Below, one piece after another: positions 26,101-35,810 of a stretch of DNA of 64,000 bases. A program made the position numbers and the translations under genes. Source of the DNA: Echinococcus granulosus (lineage: Eukaryota > Platyhelminthes > Cestoda > Cyclophyllidea > Taeniidae); contig NW_020170404.1 in assembly GCF_000524195.1 (NCBI RefSeq), positions 283,436 through 347,435 of the forward strand. The letters run 5' to 3'. Position 1 is the stretch's first letter. Every line of letters begins with the position of its first letter. The notes under the pieces were generated by a model. The model was not told the DNA's origin and did no database searches. It saw nothing but the letters and a program-made list of their open reading frames with translations.

Positions 26101-29100
26101 GTTTTTAGGAAATGGTTTTTTTTAAAAATGAAACCTCTCCCTTGAAATCTGGAATGCGTTAATGCTAGGCAGTGGATTTTTTTTCCTCAAAAAAATAGCT
26201 ACACATTCGGCAAAGATGGATGCGAAACTGGTGAAAACGGTAAACACCCTCCACAAAGGCTGGTTTTAGCCAGGAAAAAGATTGGCTGAAAAAAATTATT
26301 GCCTAAAACCAAATTAACTGGAAGTAACTAAGTTTGTCAACTGACAACCGTAAGAAAATTATTGGAGAATTAAAACGTGAGAACAAAAATCGAGTTAGTG
26401 ATGCAATTTCTCGCAAAGTTTTATTCAAGGTGAATTGACATTATCAATGGAAGAGGCACCAAAAATGAACAAACTATATGTTTAGTACTTCAATTGTTTG
26501 TTAAAAATCTTGGTTTTAATGAGAAGCTACTAAAGGGCTCTGCCAGAGTACATTCGTCGGGCAGCCTGGTCTCCGGGCCATGCCAGGAGCCCCTATACCC
26601 TTCCTTACATCGACGGTACATATTCTGCCCGGGTATTATGTCTTCTCCCTTCTTCATGAAAGTCTCAGGGCGCTAGGGGAGTAAAAGTGGAAAGGCAATC
26701 CGACCCCAAAGGACAAATATCCTAATTTCTACTGCCATATGATAAACAGCGTAACGAAAGAAGTGCATATGCTGTGGGTGGGGAAATTTGACAATCCCTA
26801 ACAGAAGGGCTGAAAATGACGTCTACCTTTGGCAACTACAGGGGTGCTACTGACAACCAAAGCGACACTTGTCGTGAACCATCTGGAAAAGTTCGTTACG
26901 GAGCTGTCTACGATCCCCGGATAAAGGTGTCAACAAAGTGAACACGTGATACCACTTCTGGACAGCGCTGAAGAGAGAACGGAGTGATAGGGAAGAATAA
27001 ACGCGAAACCTTATTTTAAAGGGCCTGTGTTAAATTCCATCAGTTATTGTGCGACTCTGCCTTTAGGCCAGTGTTCCTACGACTAACAATGGGCATACAA
27101 GATGGCCAACGCATTCCCTCTTTCCCCGAATCCAGTTCGCATACAGGATGAAACTCCAGATCCAAGGGAGATCAGTGACGTTGCCGTCAAATAACGCCTC
27201 AACTACACACAAATTTGATGACTGTCACCCTTGATTCGTGGGTGTTGCTCTTACAGCACCGAGTTCGCTGTGATGGCAGACGCGGGGGGTTGACCAAGGG
27301 GAGCGCCGAGGATGATGCTCAAAAGAGGAAAGAGGTTTTGCAATACCTTCGTTGCTTTATTAGCTCTCGGTTTTGGTAACGGACCACTTAGGGCTCTGCC
27401 ATTGTACCCATTCTGGGTAGGTTAGCCCCCGAGCTATGGCAGGAGCCTCTCAACCCTTCTGTATGGTGACAAAATACATTCGCCCAAGTGTTACGTCTCA
27501 TTTGCTCTTCAGAGAAGTCTTGAGGTGCTACAGATGACTATCCCAGCAAATGTTACACCGCATACGTGAAGAAAGTAACTAAAAGCATTTGGAACCTTGC
27601 CTATAGTAATATGTTTGACTAGGTAAATATGATCGTTGCTTTTAAAACATGATCACTTTACGTTTGGATGCATCAAACGTCTGTCGGCAATAAAAAACTT
27701 TAGAAAAACATTGTATTTTAGTGATAGTCAATTACACCTAAAAAAGGTATATTTTTAAACAATTCTCTGAATGGAGCGCAATCTAGTGAAGGCAGAAATG
27801 TTTTTTTCTTACGTAAAATGATTACTTTCCAAAAAATGTCTAGCTGGACTAAAAACAAACAAACAATGGGTTCAATATTTCCATCCCAAAATCTTATCCA
27901 ATTACAAAAAACCCTGGAACGGTGGGCGCAAAGATAAAAAGAACAGGAATTGTAAGGAGTACCTTCTACAAGCCCTGGTCCCTTAAGTGGGGGATTAATC
28001 GGTCCAAGCGTGGAATTCACTGGTTACCACATCGTATTAAAATGTTGACGCTTTTAGCCTAGGTTTTGCAAAACACACAAATCAGGCAAATGAAACCATG
28101 CTACAAATAGAGAGGGGAATGAGAGTGAAGAAACTGACCCCGAATGTCTGAATAAACTTCTCAAAAAAGGCACAAGCACAAACATTTATGCCATTTTCAA
28201 AAAGAAACGAAGGAAAATGCGAAACGTGCAAGTAGGGAAAAACATCTTATCGAGAATATTTAGAATAGTAGCTTTGTTTATCATCCCAGTAAATTGGAGA
28301 GGAATGCACAGCACCAGAGCGATGGTAGGAGGGCAAACAAGGGAGGTAGCTGCAGACCTGGAACACGCACCCCAGGAATTCAAAGCAGTAAACCCACAAT
28401 ATTTGTAGCATTTATGGTTCTTTTACAATATGCAAAATGATGAGGATTTCACCAAAACGCACCAACAGCAAACAGCTTGATTACCGCACAGAACCAATAG
28501 CATCAGAGCATCGTAAACATCAAACTTAGCCAATGCTGGCAATAGTTGAGTTATTTTCTATGCACAAAAGGTGGAAGTAATATTTCTAAGCGTAAGTAGA
28601 TAATCTAGCCCATTTTCAATACCACCTTCGTCTACCAATGGTTAAAATAGAGCATCATTTGTTCCAGAGGGATATAGCCAGGTAACAAAAAAGGCGGAAG
28701 GAAAGTGACCGGTCTAGAAGACAATTTCAATACGAGAAATTATTAAGACCCAAAGAATGAGGAATCATAAGCCCAGCATGTTCGCAACAAAATGGATGCT
28801 AGACTTGCTAGAAGTATGGAAAAAAGGACGCTGAAAGAGCCAAGGAACTTGGACACTAAGCTGGAGGGTATTTCCGATATTTCTATTGTTCTAAACACTT
28901 TCGCTACCGGATTCTCAGAGTCCTACATGACATCCTATTGCATTTTTTTCTACCTAAACGCGTCATACATATATGATTTGTGAGATGAACTAAGAAAATT
29001 GGGCCGTCGCATCCATTTGAAGCTGGTAAAGAAAGTATTAACAATCACATAACCGCTACAGTATACCAACTACTTGAATGATTAGAGAATGAGGCCGCAT

Positions 29101-32100
29101 CTAAAGCACAAGAGTGGCTTACCCAGGTTTTTGAACTTGTTCACGGAGCACGCGAACAGCGTCATCGTTGCTCATGTCCTCGAAGGAGATGCCGTTGACC
29201 TCAAGCAGCATGTCGCCAGGCTCAATGCGCCCATCCAGGGCGACGGCTCCACCACGCATGATAGAGCCCACGTAGATGCCACCGTCACCTGCACGGTTCG
29301 ACTGACCCACGATGGAGATGCCCAGGTAGTTCACTGCCTCCATCTTCAGCGTTACCGTCACTATATTCAGCGACATTGTCGAGTCTGTCATGCTGCTGTA
29401 GGAGGAGGCCTGTAGTGTCAGCAAAGGCAGACACATAGAGTTAGTTTAACGGCAAAATGAGAGTCTTCCTCAGTATAATACGAAGCCGTCGTACTGTCAA
29501 CTTACAATTCAGTTGACAGTAGAAGCTAAGAAATAAACCGAAGAAATATCAGAGAAGGCAAAACTCAACTGATATCCCCTATGCTCCCAGTCCTCCAGCA
29601 CTTTTGCATACCTCCAACAAGGCTATTTATAGATTCATGCCTCCATGTCTGACTTAAACGCTACACAGGTGGCAGTATTTGCAAACCCACTCTGACAGAA
29701 CAATGACAATTCTAATTTTGCTAACTGGATGGTATGTCAAAAAAAGGTACAAGGGAGAAACGTCTTCCTTGGGTGCAGAAAGGCTACCAAGATCGCGGCG
29801 GTTGTTGGCAACCATCCCAATCTCAAGTTTGGCAACATGAAACGAAAATGGAGAGACGAGATTTCAACGAATTGAAACAACCTTTCAAAGAGCTGAGTAA
29901 AGTGTATATTAATGAAAAAGGCACATTATAAGCAAAGCGTAGAGTCTGTACACCCACCTATGGTACGAAACACTGGTAAAGCCCCCAGACACCAATCAGA
30001 CAGTATCAAATTGGCATAGCTATAAACTATACATATTCAAAGTTTTACGAGATAGTTTTGCTGTGAAGCAAGTAACCCCGAAAAGCGGCAGATATATACA
30101 GGATGTGCTAATGTGTGCCAGCTCGGTCTTTAGCACTGCATCCCAAATGAAAACACTTTTAATGTAGCTCGCCTAATGGAGACCGTTATTACTCTAGAAG
30201 AGGATCTAAATGCATGGCGTACACTCGCATCAGTCAGACAGGGAGCATTAAACATGGGAATGTACTACTTATCTCGCTACTGTGATTTATTAGAAGACTT
30301 TCGACGACCGAAGAAGGTGAACTAATCACGGAAAATGTTAACAATGTCATTCATGGCAAGAGAGCTACGCAATAGGACAATGTCTTAATCGTACGCCCAA
30401 TTATATGGGCCTTATTGGGCGCTCCACTGTTCCAAACATCAAGCAGGATACATACATTTCATCTAGTAGGTAAATCAAACTAATTTGTGTACTTACAGTT
30501 AGTCACGTCACATTCAGGGTTGGCAGGATCGCTAAATCATCATAAAATGGATCAATTATTTAATCTGAGACCGGTTTATGGGAATGGTAACAAGTTGTAC
30601 TTTTGTCCGCTGTGTGGTGCCCCAGAGGGCAACACGAGTGTCATTCTACCGATCTGAGCGACAATAATTTAACAGTAACACTCTACTAATGAAGTAGGTT
30701 CTACCCTAAATCTTCCTCGGTATGGCATGAGACGGGCTCTGTTTACACCACCTACGGTCCACATTTCCTGTCCCTTTCACGGACTTATAACGGCAGTTGG
30801 ACTCCAAATCCGTTCACCACATGCTCATAAACGCCATCAATTTGGCTGGTGGTATTTGGACTGTGGTGTTTTCTTGGATTTAAAGGTATGGCAGGCACGT
30901 GAGAGGAAAGATTCAGACATTCAATGTCGAATGTCATGAGCTTGATTATGCCTTCAAGCTACCTTTTCATCCACCACCATAAAAAAAGGTTTGAAAAACT
31001 GTTTTTAATTGCACAATTCCCTAATATAACAGTCACAAATACGTAACTGCCATTTCTTGAGGAGAGGAGGGCCTAGACGCACTTTTTCTAACCTAGAAAA
31101 AAACAATAGCCTGATTTTGACAGCCTTGAAAGTGGAACTCAGTCGTCGTTTAGTGGTTAAACAGCACGCAATTCATTCATCACTTTCCGTAAGTTATGAA
31201 AAATAGTTTTCTAAATTAGGCATCTGGCAGCCCTTGCAGAAAATGAAACAAGGCCTACCTGTATGCGTGAATAAAAACCAACGTTTCGTGATGTTTTTTT
31301 TTCTACCAGGACTGAAATGAAGTGAAATGTTTTGTCATAAACATTCAGTACCAGATTTAAATGATTTTCAGACAACAAATAGCAATTACGTGGGTTAAAC
31401 GGTCAAGGGATTTTCTGCCTTAATTGAAACCACCACTTCGTAGAATTCACAGGGAATGAAATCGAAAATGAAATAAACAAATATTTAATTCCCAAAAAAT
31501 AAACCTGGACAATACATTTTCAAATAAAATTTGCGAGTCTGCTTTTCACGTGATAAAGGAGATAGAACGGGAATACGTCTTTTGGGTCATGCTGCAAGCC
31601 TATGATGGGGTACCAATCCACTGTTTTGTGTAGGTAAAGCCCATCAGTCTACAGTCTTCGTGTTCACGGTGTTAACAAAGGGGCATCTCCCACAATACTT
31701 TGTAGACATAAAAATAGCAAATCCCAATATTAGATGTAGATTTGCATCACCATCGCACAGTACTTTACATTTCCTTTCGATCCCCATTCCTTGCGTTCTA
31801 ATGGGAATCAGATTTACTGAAGAGGATAATACCATTGCATTGTCCCCAAGTAGACTACAACTATACCTACCTTGGTATAACTTCACACAGTAAATGAAAT
31901 TGCTCCACACAGAGTAAAAAACCTCGAAATAAACGAATTCAAAAGGGGTAGGGCGAAGACACCAACCTATCTAAATGTAAAAAACAAGTGGCATTCCAGG
32001 TGTAAATATTGCATCTCCAGAGTATCATTGTAAACCTCAACTCAAGACGTGGCACGTGACTTACTTTTCCTTTTCGGGAGAGTCACATTGTGTTTTGTTG

Positions 32101-35100
32101 ACTGTCAATGGTTGGGGTTTCCCACCTCCAATCCTCCACGTCTTCCCCAACCCTCCTCCCTACCAGTGTAACATGGTCACCAGAGCACTGCCTTGACAGT
32201 TGTTCGGCAAGGTGTTTAAATTCACGAAATTCCTGTTATCTTACGAAATAAACACATCAACAAATATTTTTTAGGTCGTCAAAATCGACTAGATGTTGCT
32301 TAAAAATGATAAAATTGTTATGCTGAATCTACACAGTAGGGCATCCCTATAAGGGTACCAAAAGCATTAAAGCAAAAAATGACCCAGGACCGGAAGGCGA
32401 TAAATTCTTCTCTGACAAAGTGATTTATGTGCATCACCAAAGCAACTGTCAAAGGAAGCTAGACGAAACAGTGAGACATATTACGGTAATTTCCTCCTTC
32501 AAGCATCTTTAATTAAGTGGCATTCACTGAAGTGTGCAGATGGAGCCATCTGAATGACCACAGAGTGCCAGCTTTTGAAAGGGGACAATCGACCACCATG
32601 GCTTGGATGTTTTATGGTCCGAATAAGCCACTAACTCTCACAGCTATTCTGCCTTTTTAATCCCAACCGATCTGTTGTTTTAGCACGTGACCATAAACTT
32701 ACACTGGGGTTATGTCACATATCCGTGACGTTTGGTTCAGATAAAAAAACGCTACGTCACAAATGCGTGACACCGGTAATCAACGTATTATTCAATTAGG
32801 CCAGTCTTCCCTGAATAACTTTTACCTCTGACACAAGTGAACCCAGGCACAACCTAAAAATGGTCAATACTACGTTCTAGGCTGTACTACTCGGATTGAA
32901 GCCAGACAAGGCAGCTTAAACGAGGCGCAGTGGTGCAGAAAACATTGTCAACTGGTGATCAGTAAGCGTGTTAAGATGGTGGCAAGTGAGTCACACCGTG
33001 GAAAGATGATAAAGAGGCTGCTGGTGCACAAACTGCCGACATCGTTGCTGCTGCTGCTGCTACTGCCGCTGTGCTGCAGCTACAATTGCGTGTGTGCGTG
33101 CATGCACGGATGATTAGTGGACGAGGAGAGATGATAAATGTGTGCATGTACGTATGTGAAATAAAAAACCTGTGCGTGCGTGTGCGTCCGTACATGCTAA
33201 ACCAAGCACACAATTTGGTGCATTGATAGACAATATACACATGCACAGGCATCTAACAGTCCAATCAATCCCGTTCCTTTTATTGCTCGCTCGTCCATCG
33301 ACAATCATGCAAGTATAGCATCTGTGTCCTTCCCCCCTCCCCTCCCCTCCCCTACCCTACCCTACCACCTCTTCATAATAAACTCCCATGGCTTACATCC
33401 TCACTAATCCGACTGATGGGCATAAAACGTCGACGGCGCCGTTGTCTGTAAGCCCCGTAGCGTATGGAGGACATCGTTGTCCCAGTGGCCGTCGAGAACC
33501 TTCAAAACAAGCACACAAATGAAGTCTTTGTGTGTAATTCTTGGTCACACATCAAAATTTTTATTAGCTTAAAGCCACATACCCACTGCTAGGATTCTAG
33601 TGGATGCATGACGTTAAAATGTGAAGAAATGATTTTCGATGGTAACTTGATTGGTTGATGGGCAAAATTTTAGAAATAGTTAAACCGTCATTCACTCTAA
33701 GTGGCACAGTTTCCTATATAGTACTCTTGAAATCCGCAGATTTCCCTTGGAGCAACTTACCGGCTAGATTCATCCTCAGAATCAAAGAAACTAGTGGACT
33801 CTAGATCGGAGCTAAGCATTGAAGAGGAGGTATCATAAATGCTTTGGTTTCCTCTTCCAAGTTTGCCCAGTCGTGAGCCTAAAAAACAAGAGAGGCTACA
33901 TAAAATTTGCACTTGACCAAGTCCAAAATGTATTCTCTCCTAGAAACGTCAATGCAGCTTGGCATTTCGCCCTTCGCAATAACTGTGAAGGAGGCATGAC
34001 TAATCCAATTTCCCTCTTTGGCAGTAAGCTTTTGCACCAAGCACATACTTAATTGTGCGTTCGTTTCTGTGAACCTGATTTCGTTATAGGTTTCTAGGTG
34101 TCGAGTCTAAAGGTCGAAGAAACAACAGAAAGGGTTGGCTTACTCATTGCACAACCCGGTACTTCATCATCGCATTAAAACCCAAAAACCAATGTTTTAG
34201 CCTTACTGATGTCGAGTCCTCCATGACACCTACACAGTCACGGAGCTCAAATTTAATAGCAGATAATGCAATAAATGTACGAAAATGAGAGAGAACAGGA
34301 AAACTTGCCATGTTTATAGCTTTGAAAGTTCCGAAGGGGAGGGAGATGATCGCCACTGCATACCGACTCACTGTCGCCACAAGTTTCACATTCATCACGG
34401 TTGTCATTGGCATTCGCTTTATTGGAAGTTGCGTTTTTGCTCGGCTCATCATGAAAATCACCAGTCCTGGCGCTTAAAGGGAAAGATCCTATTAATGTAA
34501 GCAAGGAAACGAGCCAAAGAAAAAGCAAACAGTACCTACTCGGTGACCCAATCTCTTGTGGGAAAAACTGGAGTTGTATTGAGCAATCAAACAAGTGGCG
34601 AATCATGCACCAAAAGAGACGAGGAACATAATAAAGCATACTATCAGGGGTGGATTCACATCTATGAGGTAAATGTTATCAAAAAAGTAGGCGAATGTGT
34701 TTAACACTGTTTACAGACCGACAAGGGTGAGGGTTATCCTTGTAATCAGGTGGTCCAAGGGTTTTTTTGGCACTATAACATGATATCCAGCGACTGCCAA
34801 GCCTTGTTAAAAAGCTTGGATGTCAAATTTTCTCAGACGCTGATTACTTTCGGGTAAGACGAAAGGTACAGAGAGATTCATACAAGACCGATGCCACTAT
34901 AACAAAAAAGTCCATAAAATACTTACGCCAGTCCGTCACCAGTAGATGAATGGTTATCGGATTTGGCACTTCCATCGGCAGTGACAAGCTTAAGCGTAAA
35001 AAAAGCTTGAAAATAAGCTTTGAAACCACTACACACAGTCGAACGCCACTAACTTTAGCAGCCAAATTATCAAACAGTATGCTCATAACAGTATTACAGT

Positions 35101-35810
35101 ACTGTAACACCTACCAATAAAGTTGACACAAGCAACTGCATCAAAATCTTTTACACAAACTACAAAAAAATGCATTCACGGATGTGTATCCTAAACAACA
35201 AACGGTAGTTAACCCATCATTAAGTATCAGGATAATCATTGTCTTTGGTGATAGTCGGGTGAGTAAAAATCCCCATAAATCTATGCACCCGGTCTGCAAC
35301 ATTCGTGCTAAAAATGTTTACCCTAAACAAGGCAAAACAACTAAGTTCGTGTACAGGTTAAAACGTTTCAAAACGAATGCTTTGAGCCAGAAGAGTGCGT
35401 AGTGGATAGTGAGGGACAAAATATAGCCTACCACATAATCTAAGCATAAAATCAGCAATTTATATGAGTCATTAAAAATATAAATAAAAGTATTTACTGA
35501 CACAAAGTAGGATGTACTCGACGAAAACGATGGTAGGTAAGCTTACCCATGCTATAACCCTTCCATTGAAACAAGGGAGGCAGGCCAAGTCGTCACTAAT
35601 CTCCTCTTTCACAACACTAACCAGAGCATGGATTATGAGCACATCTTACCCAAAATCAGCATCAACAGACTTGAAGAAAAACTTGTAATTCGGTCTATTC
35701 AAGGCAGCTTTGAAGTCACCAAGGGTGACTTTATCTGCATTCACAGATAGTTTCACTAAATAAGGCGTATTTTCATCATCGATATGATAAATTATTTTGG
35801 TATCCTCCAT
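16976..35810 (-). CDS. DVL: Dishevelled (Wnt pathway adaptor), complete
   Basis: Dishevelled is the cytoplasmic adaptor that links Frizzled receptors to the beta-catenin destruction complex and to planar-polarity signalling. Fourteen exons join in consistent phase: 35650-35810, 35547-35616, 34927-34988, 34309-34472, 33761-33878, 33397-33499, 29123-29409, 24211-24428, 22443-22805, 21945-22115, 21440-21812, 19366-19580, 18115-18327, 16976-17166. The total is 2709 nt, or 902 residues. DIX is at about 1-83, a basic region at about 205-216, PDZ at about 235-330 and DEP at about 477-566. A Pro/Gly/Gln/Ser-rich tail follows. The ATG at 35810 has an in-frame TGA upstream. Two introns appear to use GC donors and one intron is 33 nt. 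The tail ends QHSQRMS and lacks the FVDIM-type C-terminus of vertebrate DVLs. Exon 8's donor and exon 13 are the least certain parts. Confidence 0.95.
17991..18006. repeat. GTCAC palindrome, copy 2
   Basis: GTCACATATCCGTGAC, followed by a tail (CGCTGGTAAAGAACGTGTTAA) related to that after the copy at 32756-32771. It lies in Dishevelled intron 13. Confidence 0.6.
18115..18327 (-). CDS. DVL: Dishevelled exon 13, possible cassette exon
   Basis: The exon encodes about 71 residues with a basic LRRRRRNLK run and a Ser/Pro-rich part. Acceptor GGTGTCTAG|TT and donor TTCAAG|GTACCG fit the phases of exons 12 and 14. Its length is a multiple of three, so skipping it also keeps frame. No family match supports it, so it is an inference from splice phase and open frame. 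Confidence 0.55.
19366..19580 (-). CDS. DVL: Dishevelled exon 12: Gln-, Ser- and Pro-rich tail
   Basis: The exon encodes residues about 697-768 with poly-Gln, poly-Ser and PPPPPPP runs built from CAG, AGC/TCC and CCN repeats. Its end, TLAPSVRSG, recalls APSVRSG in vertebrate DVLs. Acceptor GACACAG|C; donor CTCCG|GTGAGT, phase 1. Both phases match the neighbours. Confidence 0.88.
21440..21812 (-). CDS. DVL: Dishevelled exon 11: Pro/Gly/Ala-rich tail
   Basis: The exon encodes residues about 573-696. It opens with [20 protein letters not shown], then runs of Ala, Gly and Pro, with a [12 protein letters not shown] block. Acceptor TATGCAG|TT; donor AAGGG|GTAGGT, phase 2. Confidence 0.88.
21945..22115 (-). 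CDS. DVL: Dishevelled exon 10: DEP second half
   Basis: The exon encodes residues about 516-572: [28 protein letters not shown] and [19 protein letters not shown]. These are canonical Dishevelled DEP residues for membrane and Frizzled contact. Acceptor GCTCTAG|GC. The donor that keeps frame is the GC site CACAG|GCAAGT. Confidence 0.95.
22443..22805 (-). CDS. DVL: Dishevelled exon 9: Gly/Ser linker and DEP first half
   Basis: The exon encodes residues about 395-515. A Gly/Ser-rich linker leads to [20 protein letters not shown] and [13 protein letters not shown], the invariant start of the Dishevelled DEP domain. Acceptor CTTTCAG|AC; donor ATTG|GTGCGT, phase 1. Confidence 0.95.
24211..24428 (-). 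CDS. DVL: Dishevelled exon 8: PDZ end and linker
   Basis: The exon encodes the last PDZ strand [14 protein letters not shown] and the conserved linker [20 protein letters not shown]. Acceptor CCTGCAG|T completes the Gly split after PDZ. The donor is uncertain: GGAA|GTGCGT at 24211 is chosen, but CTCG|GTGGTC at 24250 also keeps phase 1. Confidence 0.85.
25135..25151 (+). repeat. CA microsatellite
   Basis: About eight CA units running into a CGCGCG end. A second CA tract lies at 25618-25638. Both are in Dishevelled intron 7. Confidence 0.75.
26479..26676 (+). repeat. 5' LTR of the element at 26.5 kb
   Basis: Starts TGTTTAGTACTTCAATTG and ends near GGGCGCTA; aligns with the LTR at 27339-27532. 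Confidence 0.8.
27339..27532 (+). repeat. 3' LTR of the element at 26.5 kb
   Basis: Starts TGCAATACC just after the purine tract and ends GGTGCTACA. Confidence 0.82.
29123..29409 (-). CDS. DVL: Dishevelled exon 7: PDZ domain
   Basis: The exon encodes residues 227-321. [20 protein letters not shown] is followed by [11 protein letters not shown], whose carboxylate-binding loop is typical of Dishevelled PDZ, then [20 protein letters not shown] and [10 protein letters not shown]. Acceptor CTACAG|GCC; donor CCTGG|GTAAGC, phase 2. Confidence 0.97.
32714..32771. repeat. paired GTCAC palindromes
   Basis: GTCACATATCCGTGAC (32714-32729) and GTCACAAATGCGTGAC (32756-32771) lie 26 bp apart. Similar 16-mers occur at 15267 and 17991. 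Confidence 0.65.
33045..33082 (+). repeat. CTG/GCTG trinucleotide tract
   Basis: An imperfect run of CTG units in Dishevelled intron 6, ending CTGTGCTGCAGC. Confidence 0.7.
33332..33364 (-). promoter_or_regulatory. G-quadruplex motif in Dishevelled intron 6
   Basis: On the transcribed-RNA strand this reads as six G-runs, GGG-TA-GGG-TA-GGGG-A-GGGG-A-GGGG-A-GGGGGG. It starts about 33 nt downstream of the exon 6 donor. The motif satisfies the usual four-tract G4 pattern with loops of one or two nt. A role in splicing or transcription is inference. Confidence 0.7.
33397..33499 (-). CDS. DVL: Dishevelled exon 6: pre-PDZ basic region
   Basis: The exon encodes residues 192-226, RFSTATG followed by the basic run [11 protein letters not shown] and ISRISED. 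This corresponds to the conserved basic stretch before the PDZ domain. Acceptor TTGAAG|G; donor GAGGAT|GTAAGC, phase 0. A strong G-quadruplex motif starts about 33 nt after this donor. Confidence 0.92.
33761..33878 (-). CDS. DVL: Dishevelled exon 5: Ser-rich conserved linker
   Basis: The exon encodes residues 153-191 with [20 protein letters not shown], equivalent to YESSSTLMTSELESTS in vertebrate DVLs. Acceptor TTTTTTAG|GC; donor AGCCG|GTAAGT, phase 2. Confidence 0.92.
34309..34472 (-). CDS. DVL: Dishevelled exon 4: acidic/polar linker
   Basis: The exon encodes residues 98-152, a polar, Asn/Asp-rich linker with the motif [10 protein letters not shown] that recalls the TESVVS motif of other DVLs. 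Acceptor CCTTTAAG|C. The donor that keeps phase is a GC site, CATG|GCAAGT; the nearby GT would shift the frame. Confidence 0.8.
34927..34988 (-). CDS. DVL: Dishevelled exon 3: DIX end
   Basis: The 62-nt exon encodes [20 protein letters not shown], continuing VIAW into the last DIX strand and then a Ser/Asp linker. Acceptor GCTTAAG|C; donor CTGGC|GTAAGT, phase 2. Confidence 0.88.
35547..35616 (-). CDS. DVL: Dishevelled exon 2: DIX domain, middle
   Basis: The 70-nt exon encodes [19 protein letters not shown] and VIAW, the strictly conserved DIX strand block. Acceptor GGTTAG|T completes the split Gly codon from exon 1. Donor GCATGG|GTAAGC, phase 0. Confidence 0.95.
35617..35649 (-). other. DVL: 33-nt micro-intron inside DIX codons
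   Basis: The intron runs from GTAAGATGTG to CTCTGGTTAG. Removing it restores the invariant DADFG|VVKEEI sequence, so its ends are fixed by protein homology. Introns this short are common in cestode genomes (general knowledge). Confidence 0.93.
35650..35810 (-). CDS. DVL: Dishevelled exon 1: DIX domain, first half
   Basis: The exon encodes residues 1-53, with [18 protein letters not shown] and [13 protein letters not shown], a close match to the N-terminal DIX head-to-tail polymerisation domain. Donor TTTTGG|GTAAGA, phase 2. It is followed by a 33-nt intron. Confidence 0.95.

Larger units (their letters stand above)
26479..27532 (+). mobile_element. TRIM-like LTR element with both LTRs
   Basis: Two related direct repeats of about 195 bp, 26479-26676 and 27339-27532, flank about 660 bp with no coding capacity. 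Shared LTR blocks include AAGGGCTCTGCC / TAGGGCTCTGCC, the CAACCCTTC region, GCCC..GTATTA/GTGTTA and the GAAGTCTTGAGGTGCTACA end. A polypurine tract AAAAGAGGAAAGAGG (27321-27335) lies just before the 3' LTR. A primer-site-like GTGGAAAGG follows the 5' LTR. It is antisense within Dishevelled intron 7. Size and structure fit TRIMs described in taeniid tapeworms; membership in that exact family is inferred. Confidence 0.85.
24429..29122. other. Dishevelled intron 7, 4.7 kb
   Basis: The intron contains the two-LTR TRIM element at 26479-27532 and two CA microsatellites near 25135-25151 and 25618-25638. No extra exon was recognised. Confidence 0.6.
29410..33396. other. Dishevelled intron 6, 4.0 kb
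   Basis: The intron separates the basic region from the PDZ exon. It holds a G-quadruplex motif at its 5' end, a CTG-type tract (33045-33082) and two GTCAC palindromes (32714-32771). No additional exon was recognised. Confidence 0.6.

Noticed and set aside
29089..29415. 108-codon plus-strand frame
   Set aside because: It is the antisense shadow of the Dishevelled PDZ exon.
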